From contig JAEILZ010000005.1 in assembly GCA_018873225.1 (NCBI GenBank), forward strand, positions 2,852,001-2,916,000: 64,000 nt of DNA, written 5' to 3'. Shown one piece after another: positions 46,841 through 58,396 of the stretch. Numbering within the stretch: the first letter of the stretch is position 1; every line of letters starts with the position of its first letter. The notes under the pieces are model-generated. The model made no database searches. It saw nothing but the letters and a program-made list of their open reading frames with translations, and had not been told where the DNA came from. The stretch is from [Phialemoniopsis] sp. UDSM-2020 (taxonomy: Eukaryota > Ascomycota > Sordariomycetes > Thyridiales > Thyridiaceae). The translations under genes were made by a program, and so were the position numbers.

Positions 46841-46899
46841 CGCAGCTCTCTCCGAAGTAGCCCCGTGGGGCTCACGTCTATCAAATTCTTTCCATTCAG

Positions 46900-48020
46900 A
46901 ACCCGGCGACCAGCCAGAGCGGTTCGCTCTGGCGGAACCCATGCGTCGCAGGCACGCTGGCGGGCAACTACAGAGTAGGACCGGACTACAATGTCGACTA
47001 TACACAGGACTCGCATCCGGGCGAGCAGAGTCAGACGACCCATGGATACGAAACGCATCACCATCGCGGCTCCCTCCAGCATGGAGCCGCCGGCGGCCTT
47101 CACGACCCATCAGAACATCACCACCCTCACCAGACCCATCACGGCCTGTCGCACCACCACCCAGCAGCCCATCATGCCCATCAGGTCATGATGGACCCGT
47201 CGCAGATGGGTGGCCATCCGGCCGCTCGTCACATGGGCCATGCCGGACCCGCGCACTTCGGAGGCCCCGGTCCTTCGCCTCACGCAGTAGTGGCACCGCT
47301 CTACCCATCCATGACGCCGACGCAGGGGCCGAGCGGGGGTGTCAAGCGAACCCGACCAGACGAGCTTGACTTGACCGTGACGGGACTGCCCGACCTTGAG
47401 CAGAGCGACATCGATTCAATGCAGCAGACGCCTCTTGGCGCGGCCTATGCACAAGCTGCGGCTCCTACGCACCATCACCACCGCCTGCCGGACACCGGTC
47501 CGCCGTCTAAAATGATGCGACGAGATGGCGACGGCGGAGGCGGTGGCGCGCCGAGCGTGGTTGGACAAGTCGGGATGCCACCCCCTGCTCCGCGTCCGCG
47601 AGGGCCCAAGCTCAAGTTCACACCCGAGGACGACCAGCTCCTCATTGACCTGAAGGAGAACAAAAGCCTCACGTGGAAGCAGATAGCAGACTTCTTCCCA
47701 GGCCGATCCAGCGGGACTTTGCAGGTGCGCTACTGTACCAAGTTGAAGGCAAAGACCACCCAATGGACAGATGAAACGGTACGTGAACCTGGCTTCCCTG
47801 CCTGCCGGCATCCCAAAGCGGCCCTTTGCCAAGGAAAGGAACCAAAGAAAAGGGTACAAAGTGCTAATTCTTGAACTTCATGCAGGACCAAAAGCTTCGC
47901 ACGGCATTACAGGATTACGAGAACGAAAAGTGGCGCATCGTCGCGAACAAAGTGGGAACTGGCTTCACACCAGCCGCGTGTCGAGAACGAGCGTCGCAGC
48001 TGCTCGGTGGGAGCTTATAG
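46900..48020 (+). CDS. Two-repeat Myb/SANT DNA-binding protein, 5' end unresolved
   Basis: Probable nuclear transcription factor. Supported exons are 46900-47778 and 47886-48020 (at least 337 aa). A good acceptor (ttctttccattcag) ends at 46899 and the frame is stopped at about 46857, so an upstream exon must supply the ATG; one candidate exon ends at a GTGAGG donor at 46793 but has no clear start. The first third is His/Gln/Pro-rich (YETHHHRG, SEHHHPHQTHHGLSHHH). Myb repeat 1 is KLKFTPEDDQLLIDLKENK..TWKQIADFFPGRSSGTLQVRY. Repeat 2 is TQWTDETDQKLRTALQDYE..KWRIVANKVG, with the intron just inside it. Two repeats near the C terminus suggest sequence-specific binding. Isolated between two gene deserts, as is common for developmental regulators. 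Confidence 0.8.
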
Positions 48021-51000
48021 CAATCAATGTCTCCACCAGGAGCTTCGGCTCCTGAGTCTGGGGACACCACCATCTACTCACAGCCTCCCGACGCAGGCAA
48101 CACCATCTACACCCAGCAGCTCCAGTGAGACATCCTGAGCTGTGACAAAATGCATCGAGTCCGGACGCCTTCCGAGGACATTGTCCTCCAAAGCGCCACA
48201 AACGGACTCGATTGCATCGCCACGACACTAGATCCATTCCAACACGAGCGGGTATACCCAAGATCCCTCCAAATTTCATCATGCATCACAGCTATGCTAG
48301 CAGTGTCTTGCATCTCTTGTTGGAGCCTCTGGATCCTTAATTCGGACCATGGTCAAAATGCCTGGCGGCTCGTGGATTGCAAGACAAGCACTCGAACCGA
48401 TACGACAATTCACGAGCCAAGAACCAGGCAACTTCGGGGACGAAGATAATGTGTAATTTTATACATGATTCTACTCGACATCATTCTTTTACGACTTACA
48501 CCGCGACGACGTAATACCCCAAGATACCCACCAGTCGTCGACGGTGTTCTTTCCTTAGGTCTTATTTGTACTATTTCTCCTATTTTTGCCTTGTTGCGTG
48601 CGGGATCTTTCTTCTTACGAACATAGAGATGGACGATGTCGCCGAAGAATGAGGGATGGAAAGGGAAGGGAACGATACATACACGCATGGAATAGGCAAC
48701 GATTCCCCTTTCATGTTTTTCACGACAGCGCGACACGGTGAACAGGCCTGGAGCCGGCGCAAATTTCGCATACACCCGTAGTCTGACGGGCACCATAGAA
48801 CTATCTGCACAAGCCGGAGTGGGAGGAATATAGGGCGATTCTTGAAGGGGTTTGAGCGTCGCTGCTCAGGGATTGACGGCCGGACTTGGGAGGGATGTAC
48901 TTAATGCTGGGCATCTATCAATGACTGATGCTTCGGCCTTTTCTACAAGGCCTGGCAGATCGCATAAGGCGTCTGGAGGAGACAAAAGCTTGGGTGGAGA
49001 GTGCGCTGGCATGGCTTGCCTGTCGGGCAGGCAATATCCGACTGACCAGCTGCCATTTTGCATTTTTCTCCCATCTTACATAGTTACTTACTTAATCTCA
49101 CCTATCTACATACATACCTCCCTTTCTGATGAGTCTATTACCGGATACAGCAGCTGCGCTGTGGTCTTGTGAGTGACACGACTCTGCCTGTACTAATCAA
49201 CCCCGGCCGGCCAGCAATCAAACTGAGCCGGCTGGATATTGAGGGACGCACCCGGTGTGGTTTTGTCTGGGCTGACACTGTCTCTGTGCGGCCTTCTCTA
49301 TTGGTGCTGACAAATTCTCACGAGAGCCTCCCTGCGTTGGGGTAGGCTGTTTCGCAATATGATGCTTTATGCGAAACCTGTGGGCGAGGAGGTGGCTTGG
49401 GTTGATGGGAGCAACCTCATTCGCAGGCAGAAAATATCATGCAATGTCTGGTCTACGCCCCGTCGACAGTATCTCGGCCAAATCTCCCCTCGACAAAGAA
49501 GGGAACTCTTGCGTGAACTGTGCCAAGGACAGGACATTTCTCAGTGCTGTATCCAGATGAGTCAAGGGTGACTGTGAATAATGCGCTGCAGGCCTGGAAG
49601 GGGAAGGAAAAGAGGTAGGCTGGCAGGCACGCGAAACATGCTCCCTGCAGTTCCTGTAGCCTGGTAAATCCACAATTTGTACAGCACACCACCACGACAA
49701 CCACAACCAACAAGAACTTGTATCCGTCCCAGACGCCACAATCTCTTCCGTTTTTTCTCCATGCACCGAAGACCAAAAACATCAGCGTACGCGCTCCGGC
49801 CTCCATCCCATGCCCCAAGCTCTGCTTCACGGTACTTTGGTCGAAAGGCTCCCAAGCTCTTCAGTTGGCCAACACCAAGTTTCTCGGGCATCAACAGGGA
49901 TGACCATACGAGGTCTGTGTATGCCCGTTGACAAGACTGCGAAAGAGAGAAAAAAAGGTTTGCAAATCAGTACAGATGCATGCAGAATTACGCCACAGAC
50001 CGGGAAGCGCATGCTCCAACATCCCTGATCTGCCGGGCTCGGCAGGTTCTTGTTGGAGGGACGATCAGGGCCACCTGCATCAGTCGCCACGACACAGCCC
50101 TTTCCTCCCCGTCGACCGTTGTTGAAACCCTCCACGAAGCTTCTTTTACTCATCGCTGACGTGGCTGGTGTCCGTGGGAGAGCACCCTTCACTACCCTGC
50201 TTGCCTGCTCTTCACACTCCCTCTCTGTTCGAAGGGGCCAAAGTGGCGCTCGGACATGAAACGCTTCTACCCCTTCTACGTGGAGTAGTCGCTCCTTCGT
50301 CCTTCCATTATCGTTCCATCATATTTCAAAATCTACAAATGCCGGGGCACTACCAACGGTCAAGGCTGATTCGATTGGCTGTGCCTATGAGGGGATGGTT
50401 GTGCACCCTTGTTTGATGCAGCATGACGAGGTTTCTAGACCATTTCTTCCTAGCCTTCGAGGGCCCTTGTCCCTCGCAGCCTTGCTCGCCTTCACGGAGG
50501 TCTTCCGCAGACGCACTCCTCACGTCTGATCACCTCGAGAAGGTGCGTAGCCACTGTTGGGCATGATATTGACAGGGAATCGCGCCGATGCAAAACAGAC
50601 GGTATTTGATATTCTCCGCATCCTTGTCTTGCCCATTTTTGGAATTGCCCCGCCGGCAGCATCAGAGCTGGCAGCCTGACCCGGCTCCCTTTCCGGAATT
50701 CGAACCTGGTCCTTGAGAGAACCAGGTCATGGATCCCTTACGGCCAGTTTGGATGCTCCGGCTGCCGACGTTGATGTCAAATGGCTAGCCCTATCTCTCC
50801 AGACAAGCCAGACTCCACGATCTTGACACAACCTGGCCTGATAGGTGCCTGCCGTTTGGTGACAATGGCCGGCCCATCCTGGTAGTTGGGCATGAGCCGG
50901 TCTGGCGATGACATGTCTCTGGGGACTGTCCTGGTCTCGGTTCATGAAGTACCTCTGAGGTACCGGCAGGATCCCGCCCCTCGTGGATATCACGCGTCGT

Positions 51001-53692
51001 TCAAATTCTTGTATTACTGACATCTAGGTTCCGCCACCTGAAGAGATTTTCAGACACAGAGGACTGTGCGAGCTTGACAACTCCACACCTCCTGCAGCCG
51101 TTGAAGATCAACCCGCCTTCACAAATCACTTGACTGAGTGTCGATGAAAACGGTTTTCTAGAAGTGGAGAACCCCAGTCAAGGCCCTGGTCGTTGTCTTC
51201 TGAAGACTGAAGTAAATTTCCGACTGATCCAACCAGGGCTTCGGCATGCTAAACGAACCGCCCAAGACGTGCTCAAGCGAAATGCAGCCCCCGTCTGGAT
51301 TGCGACCCTGGCAGATACACCAGCACGACCAATCGGGAAATTAAGCGCAATCTATTCTGCTTTTCGTCTTCCCTACGAGTTGCTCCCTCGCCCAATTCAG
51401 AAGTCGCGACCTACCTCAACCATGCCGTAGAGGCTCAAGCTGACGTGCTCTGTCGTCAGTTCTAGCTCTGTTCCCTGGATATGATGTCGATCCAGGGTGT
51501 GCGGGAGTGAGTTGATCTTAACAGGTAAATCTTCAGGGTGACATGACAGTGCGTCTAGGAAGGAGAGCCAGTGCGCAACTCCCCGGCAAGCGGAATCATA
51601 TTGGCCTGTTCGCTTCGCGCCTGATTTACGTAGATCTTCTTGCGCACACCGACCATGTGCCTGAATCAGATCTAGTCTTCTCGGCCGAGCAACTTCAGAG
51701 TTCGTGAGTTATCCGTCCGGTCGACCGGGTCGACGCTCTTTTTGGTCTGGGGAACGTCGCACAAAGGAGCTGGTTCGCTCCCATGCTGGACAATGGTACT
51801 CTAGGCCATGTCCGAGTTCATGGAGGAGGCTGGCAGTTTTTAATGAATTGTCTAGGCGAGGCCTCCGAATACTGCTCCAGAGCCAACCATTTACAAGACG
51901 ACAACATTTGGTCAAACAGACATTGCAAGGGAGACCCAACCGGGCCGGCATAGTCTCGGAGATGGACAGCAGTCTCAGATGTATGCAGAACAGCTGTCTC
52001 TGCTTGTGTGGCGCGATGTGCTTGCCGCATGTGGGCTAAGAGCCTGGCGCTCGATACCCAGGTGGTGGAGTGGCCTCCCACTTGCCTACTCACAAAGTTC
52101 TGAGCAGAACCTTGTTTTGGCATCATGTGGCTCACAGCGAGGACCAAGAGAGTTGGTTCCGAGGTGGAACCCCCCCTTCTCCGCTTGCCCTGATTTATGA
52201 TGTGGCTGGAAGATGCAAGGCGACCTTCTTGAAGTTTGAGATTGGACCTTGATTGCTGCAATAATGCGACAAATATACCGGCGGAGCCCTATATCAGAAG
52301 TCCGATATATGGCGGGTACCATAACAAAGTCACGCTGAGTAGATCCCCCCCGCCGACGCGGAGACGAAGGACCCTCAATCAAAGGAAATCAGGTACCACG
52401 GCAAAATGAAAGGAGGCTCGTTTTGATTCAGAAGGGCGTTGAGGAGCTCTATACTCTCTAAGCTGCAGAGAGCTTTTCGAGCTCATCAGCTGCCTGCCGG
52501 GTAAGCTTGGGGACGCGTCCCAAAGGGTATGATGACAGCCTGAAGAAGGAATATGTCGGCACTAGTATCGAGCAATGGTGTGGATAGTGCTCGATTACTC
52601 ACTTGGGAAAGCCTACTGGATGCCCTTCTGGTGGCGCGCCTGCATGTGATAGGACGGTGACAGCGAGTAAGGAGCGGTGTGACGGCCGCTCCTCATCGAG
52701 CAGATCTAGGTAGGCCAAGAGAAGCCGTTGAGAATGAAGCTGCAAGTGTTTCCCAGGTTCCATAACTTCCTATTGGCGAGAACATGGATGTGGCTTGTTG
52801 CTCGATCCTTAATGTGCTGTATAAGGCCGTTTCGATCGAAGCTTACGCGGGGGACGAGAGACTAGGGGCCTTTTTCTTTTTGGCACACTGCTCGTTGTTC
52901 ACCCTTCCTGTATTGAAGGCAATGCTGCGAGATGGATAGCTTGCCTGACCTACCCCTAGCTATGCCACAAGCTTGAGCTTCCGCGGGTGGGGTCTCGGTC
53001 AGAGGCATGATGCGTTGCTGGTCGTGCACACGATCCCCCCGGCAGATGGATGTATATCATCGGATGTGTTATGCCGTAGGTAGGTACATATGTGGGTAAA
53101 GTAGATCTTGTACTGGTGACATTCACAAGGTTTGCCTTTGGTGACCGACTTTGGCTTTGGTGTACCTTTTCTTCAGAGCACAGACCGCGGGAGTAAACGC
53201 GCGAGGATGCAATAACCCGTCGTCTTATGGGCTACTTGTGAGTTGTGCCTAGTCTCGGTACGGAATTTTGCTCTACTTGTACAGATCGGGAAAGCAAGTC
53301 ACGAAACGGCGTCGCTCGTTACGGTAGACCAGATGTGGTGGGGATTGCTTTGAAGGCTTGTTGAGAGATATCGTTGGGCAATTCATCTTCCAAGAATTGA
53401 AGCAGGAACGGGGAGGCGCGGACACGCGAGTGCAGTGTTGCTCCTCATGGTTGAAAATGCTACCATGATGGAGCACGGTGAGACTGGGTATGGAGTTCAG
53501 TTTATGTGAGCGTTGTATCGGTTGCGGGCACTTGTGGGCTTTGTGGGTGGTGCTAGATTGAGCCATGTAACTCTGCACATATGTAAGTGTCTTGATTCAC
53601 CTAGTTGGTGTCTACTAGATCGCGATAGTGTGTCCGTTGACGAAAACAAGAATGTACAGCTCAAGGTCTTACTCCCCATGATTCCATGACTG
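48021..53692. other. Gene desert, no supported gene
   Basis: 5.7 kb between the Myb stop and the ketopantoate-reductase-like stop. No frame over 150 codons and none with family resemblance. Base composition is ordinary, with no AT-rich RIP-like tracts and no terminal repeats, so it is not an obvious dead transposon. An imperfect hairpin with 7-bp arms lies at 50704-50727, and GTAGGTAGGTAC at about 53077-53088. It could hold a long non-coding RNA or regulatory DNA; I see no positive evidence. Confidence 0.45.
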
Positions 53693-55228
53693 TCACGATG
53701 CGTCTCCATTCTTGGCGAGCAGCACTCCCGCAAGTTCCGATACGTCCATCACGGCGCCAGCCTCGACGAGCTCCATGACCTTCTCGTGGGCTCGCACGTC
53801 CAGCTTACTTGCCTCCTCAGGCACCGATGACGACGGCGCCGCGCGCTGAGAGTCTAGATATGCCGCCGTCTCGACGACCCAGCCGTTGAACTCGCGCACC
53901 TCGGTGGCCTTGCCCGCCCGCGCGTCCTGCAGCATGCTGCTCGTGTTGTGCCGAACCGCGGCGCCGACGCGGTGCAGCATGGCGCGCAGGGACGGGTAGG
54001 CGAAGCGCCGCTGCATGCTCGCTTGCGAGTACGGGTTTTTTTCCGTACCTGCGGCCGCTGGAGGAGCGGACGAGAGGATCGCCTCGGCGCTGGGGTCGGC
54101 GATCAGGGCCTGCAGGACGGCCGCGGCTTGCCGGAGGAGGAGGTCTGATATCTGGATGATGGGCGCGTCGGCGGGGAGGGCGGAGCTGAATTCTCCTGCT
54201 GGTGATGATGGTGATGGTGAGTCGTTGCTGGGAGGCGGAGAGAAGAAGAGGTGCCCGTTTTGGCAGCGCAGGATGGCGGTCAGCGGGTTGATGACGGCGT
54301 TGACGACGAGCTTCTCGAGCTGCAGGGTCCATATCTCTGCGCGGGGCACGGCGCGGCCCTTGAGGTGCGGGGCCGTGGTCAGGAGCTCGGTCAGGTACGA
54401 GTCCGCGCCGGTGCTGTTCCTACTGGGCCTAGGCAGGACGGGCCCGATGGAGAGGTCGGCGGGCGAGGCGTGCAAGCTGGAGAATGTGCCTAGTGAAGTC
54501 ACGCCGTGAGAGGTCACACCGACGAGGAAGTCTGGCTGCGTGTCCGGGGTGAAGCGTGCCTCGGCGTAGACGGTGCCGTAGGGGGGCCACAGCTTGTTCA
54601 TGCCGTTCTGGACGAAGAGTACTGTCGCACCGGGGCCGAGGTAGCGGCGCAGTCGGTCTACCTGCGGCAGAGCGGCGGGTGCTTTGGTCGTCACTACTAG
54701 ATTGGCGATGCTGTCGTGGCTGGGGTCTACTTCGACCACGGGGCCGGCGGTCGGGGGTTCTTCGGACCACAGCTCGATGTCGATGTTGGTCTTGGCTGTA
54801 GTGATGGTGCCGTCCCGGCGGGTGATGCTGATGCCGGGATTGGATGACCATTCCTCGAGCAAGGTGGACCGGTGGACGAGGAGGGTTATGGGTGGTGGTG
54901 AGGGGAGCTGGGACAGAGAGGTTGCGAGGAGGCGGCCTAGGTTTCCTATGCCGAGGATGTGGATGCGTCTGGGATCATTCGGGTTGCTGGTATTGGTAGT
55001 GGAAGTTTGGGATTTCGCGGCGGAGACGTTCGCCGTGGTCCATTTGTAGAGCTTTGGACCGCCAGACCGGTCTTCCAGTAGGGCGGTTAGCCATGGCGGT
55101 TGAGGCATTGTGGATTGATGCCGCCGAAGACGGCACCCGATGGAGGTGGGTAGACGGAGTCGGGTCGGAGAATGGGTCGGCCGGCCGGCGCCGAAGGAGA
55201 CCGGTAGTAGTCGGACGGTGTGGGCCAT
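53693..55228 (-). CDS. Ketopantoate reductase-like (ApbA/PanE) oxidoreductase
   Basis: Family reaction: NADPH reduction of 2-dehydropantoate to pantoate in pantothenate/CoA synthesis. Single exon, 511 aa. The Rossmann entry HILGIGNLGRLLATSL follows about 90 residues of leader. The family's QNGMNKLW block and LQLEKLVVNAVINPLTAIL (catalytic Lys, Asn) are clear; the C-terminal domain continues through FAYPSLRAMLHRVG and SSMLQDARAGKATEVREFNG (conserved SM.QD..G..TE.....G). The N terminus (LLPVSFGAGRP..RLRLPTSIGCRLRRHQS) is Arg/Ser-rich without acids, like a mitochondrial presequence. A second ATG, MPQPPW, follows 40 residues later. The enzyme is longer than bacterial PanE because of insertions rich in Pro/Ser. 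Exact substrate is not certain; fungi carry several paralogues. Confidence 0.9.
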   Translation of the reverse strand: MAHTVRLLPVSFGAGRPTHSPTRLRLPTSIGCRLRRHQSTMPQPPWLTALLEDRSGGPKLYKWTTANVSAAKSQTSTTNTSNPNDPRRIHILGIGNLGRLLATSLSQLPSPPPITLLVHRSTLLEEWSSNPGISITRRDGTITTAKTNIDIELWSEEPPTAGPVVEVDPSHDSIANLVVTTKAPAALPQVDRLRRYLGPGATVLFVQNGMNKLWPPYGTVYAEARFTPDTQPDFLVGVTSHGVTSLGTFSSLHASPADLSIGPVLPRPSRNSTGADSYLTELLTTAPHLKGRAVPRAEIWTLQLEKLVVNAVINPLTAILRCQNGHLFFSPPPSNDSPSPSSPAGEFSSALPADAPIIQISDLLLRQAAAVLQALIADPSAEAILSSAPPAAAGTEKNPYSQASMQRRFAYPSLRAMLHRVGAAVRHNTSSMLQDARAGKATEVREFNGWVVETAAYLDSQRAAPSSSVPEEASKLDVRAHEKVMELVEAGAVMDVSELAGVLLAKNGDAS

Positions 55229-55782
55229 TCAGAGGGGCCTGCTGCCGGTGTGGTGGTGGGTGGCCCGTTGAGAGACCTAGACCTGTAGGTGTGGGAGAGG
55301 CTGAGAATCAATCGGACGCAGTCGGGGGTTTGGCGGTACAGTGGGCTGCTTTGAGGTGCTTAATGCCCAGCTAACGTTACCATTAACACAAGTATATGGG
55401 TGGTAGCACTCGGCTTTTATTATTAAGGAATTATTGCATGGAACGCAACAAAGTAACGAAAAGGAAGAGAGTTTGGTTTGTGGTTCGGGCGGTGCCGAGT
55501 CAACATTCCTAGCGGCCACTTCCGCGATCGGAACCGTGCTTTGGGAACCACTGTTCATGCATATGCAGGTCTGGTAGTTAATAGGCATATCAATCTGTGC
55601 AATAGCAGGATCCTGCTAAGATGTACCTCAAAAGGGACAGTCACAATCCAGGAATTAATTATCGTCGCATGCGCAATTCAGAGCCGACTCCAGAGTCAGA
55701 GAGATGATGCAGCTTCAAAAGATAATAATATTCCACCGAGTGGAGAGACACAAACATCTAGCATGACCACACCTTTGAACCT
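55229..55782. other. Intergenic spacer between tandem minus-strand genes
   Basis: 554 bp; promoter of the reductase-like gene and 3' region of the next gene. Nothing specific recognised. Confidence 0.4.
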
Positions 55783-56772
55783 TTATCGCATCCAATCTTC
55801 CTCTTCCACCTCTGCGTTGCGTGCCTCCTTGCGCGCCCGCTTTGCAGCATTCTGCTCCTTCTTCCACGCCTTGTACGCATCGCCGCCCTTCTTCGATTCA
55901 GACGGCGATGACGCCGACGACCCAGCCACACTGACCACGTCACTGTTGGAGGCACCTCTATGGCTCTTGCTGCTGCTACTGGCTCCCGTCTTGGACTTTT
56001 TGGGCGGCGGTAGCCACGCATTGCGTCTGCAGTCCTCAATAACCTGCTCGTACGAGGCGTCGTCGCTCCACTCGGTGTAAGTCGGTCCGTACGGCTGCGT
56101 CGTGTAGTCGTCGAACCCGCGCTTCCACACGACGACCGCCTTGCTCAGGTCGAGCCACGTCTGCGGCAGGGACAGGCGGGAGACGGTGCGGTAGGGGTAC
56201 GACATGAGCAGGTTGGAGCCGACCTGCGTGAGGAGGAGCTTGCGGTTCGTAGGGTCGATGAAGGTCTCGAACACGGGGTCGTTCTGCTCATGGATCAGAG
56301 ACTTAGCATGCCAGATCACCGGTGGACCGGAGGTAGTGCGGAAGGTCGTTGATCGTTTGTGGAGGACTTACGGGATCACTATCAGGCCGCTCGCGCTCCT
56401 TGATGGCCATCTTGCACCACTGGTGGAGTTCAAACTCTCGGAACAAGATATCGACGGGGGCTTGGTTCATCGCCTTGATATCATCGTACATGGGGAACGC
56501 GCCGTAGATCTTGCCATCTCCTGCCTCTTGTGACGCCTCAACCTTGGCGAGGAATGTCTCGAAGCTCACTCGCTGCCAGCCTGCAAGATGTGTGAACATG
56601 TTAACGAGCATTGAGTGAATTGGGGTGAGAGGAGGGGGGCTAAAAGGGCTTACTGACCATAGTCATTCCAGATCGACTCGGAGTCCTTGCAATGCTGGAC
56701 ATAATTCTCACGAAACTGGACGTAGCCGTCGACCGGCGCACCAGCTGCGTTTGGGCTCTGCCGCGAACTCAT
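55783..56772 (-). CDS. Protein of unknown function with Lys-rich C-terminal tail
   Basis: Three exons: 56772-56658, 56580-56372 and 56283-55783; 274 aa. The second acceptor may instead give one extra Gln. The ordered part (residues 1-165) is rich in aromatic residues: GYVQFRENYVQHCKDSESIWNDYGWQ-type segments, VSFETFLAKVEASQEAGDGKIYG, DILFREFELHQWCKMAI, TNRKLLLTQVGSNLLMSYPYRT. The tail is low-complexity (SKTGASSSSKSHRG) ending in a charged helix (AYKAWKKEQNAAKRARKEARNAEVEEEDW). The frame, splice signals and codon pattern support a real, probably conserved fungal gene. I do not recognise its family. A DNA- or RNA-associated role is only a guess from the basic tail. Confidence 0.75.
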
Positions 56773-58396
56773 AGGGGCAAATATGCTCAAGAAGCCTGCT
56801 TTTCTTTCCTGGTGATTTTCTCGGTACGGTTTCAAGCTTCCTCATTATCACGAAGCGACGAGGAGGTCGAGCTCGTTACGTCTCGGGGTCACACTCGATG
56901 CAATATTCGCCGCCGGAGCACCCCCTTTTATGTACACGATGCTGGCGACTCACAGGGCTGGCAACGTTAGGCTACCATGAAGTGTGGACGTCATGTGAAT
57001 AGGCGTTATCACGCCGATTCCCCTGACTTGGTCTTTGGAGTACACGTCGAAGTTTGAGGACGGCGAATAAATCAGTCTAAGGCTGGACCTTCGATGGAGA
57101 TACGCGGCATGTAACACGAGGATGTGACCACCCGTGTACAGGCTTTTATCGTCTTCATCATCGGCAATGACCAGATTTGTTCCTGGAAGCTCCCTGAATT
57201 CGTGTCTTCTTGCGTGGCGTGGAAGATGAGACTCTCAAAAGAAATGTGTATGCTGATCATTACTTCCCCAGGTCGCCTCACACACAACTTTTGAGGCTGT
57301 TCAACTATCAGGGAGCTCAAATTACAAATACTTTCTACGAAAAGCTCCTCAAGAGACGCAGCGGTCCATAGATTTCAACATTCGGAGATGATAAGCTAGG
57401 TACTTACCTACGTACAGCAGCTCTGGAGCCCGAGAAACAACTGAAACCAAGCACACAGGTATCGTCTGATGTGCAGGGTTTCAAGCTGCCTCCTTGGGCA
57501 AATAAAATCGGGCCAAAAACTCCAGAGAGATATTTTGAGTTACTTATTTGGAGTGTTCAGGTTGTCTACGACTCTGGAGGCGCATGCATTGCTGACCGAC
57601 CTTGGTCATGATTGCGTATTGTCAGGCAACTGAACTGTATCGATGCCCATATGCACCTCAGTCGTCGTGATCATATTGGAAAGACATGGAAGCTTTTTGT
57701 ATGCAGCGAGTACATTGTGACTCATTATTTGGGAGATATCCTCTGTGTAAGTGACATTATGCTAGGCTTCTACATTTGATGCCCAGAGGGGTCCCCTTGC
57801 TCGAGTTTGGCCAATCTTGTTACACATCCTCCTCGAGTGATGATTGCCACCTCAGCGCAAATCCTACTCTCTCTTACTTCTGCGCCTCATTGTCGGGAGA
57901 ATCAGACTGCCGACCAGTGAACCTATTGTTTCTCATCAGATTTGCTATCGCTGCTCATCGTTGAATCTCTTTGAGCTTCAGTCCTCAATTCTTGCCCTCT
58001 TAACGCCGACCGGTGCAAAAGATAAAGTGGTCACGTGATAGCGTGTTGCCTGCGTGCGGATTGATGATCCCGTCATTTTCGCCTGCGTCATCGGTGCTGT
58101 CGGCGTTAGTCAGTTCTAAGGCAACCTTCGGTCGCAAAGTTTCTGGCGGCGATTGACCTCGTTGCTTCAAAGGTGGTGATCCTTTTCCTCCCCGAACACA
58201 AGCTACCTTTTCACTCGCTTGTGAACGCCGTTTGAAAGGCTTCGAGCTTTACCTTTCTCTAGACCCTTGAATTTCTTCGTTTGCTCTTTTTGTGGTTTCT
58301 GATATGTTTCGCATTTGCAAACATCACCACCAGCCTTGGTTCTAATTCCATCTCATCTTGCGCCTGTCGCAAACCTGCACTCGCCCATAGATTGCT
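56773..58396. promoter_or_regulatory. Divergent intergenic region upstream of RAD26
   Basis: 1.6 kb between opposing ATGs. Short frames only. Contains CTAGGTACTTACCTACGTA (about 57397-57415), a paired TACCTA/TAGGTA element. The last 250 bp before the RAD26 ATG are T/C-rich. Confidence 0.45.

Larger units (their letters stand above)
41483..46899. promoter_or_regulatory. Gene desert upstream of sreA and of the Myb gene
   Basis: 5.4 kb with no supported gene. From about 43,750 to 46,850 the plus strand is strongly C/T-rich, the bias of fungal promoters and 5' leaders, and fits a long leader for the plus-strand Myb gene. It contains short (TG)6 and (TC)10 runs and an ATCTGATAA site (43184-43192). 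Open frames such as 45361-46149 reflect C-richness and lack domain resemblance. Confidence 0.45.

Noticed and set aside
50690..50740. Possible tRNA: GGTTCGAATTCC T-loop-like string on the minus strand
   Set aside because: The T-stem has a mismatch and a wobble, no D-arm, anticodon arm or acceptor stem can be built; the ACCTGGT/ACCAGGT hairpin is only 7 bp.
48021..53692. Degenerate transposon as explanation for the desert
   Set aside because: No transposase or reverse-transcriptase fragments, no terminal repeats, no AT-rich RIP signature seen by eye.
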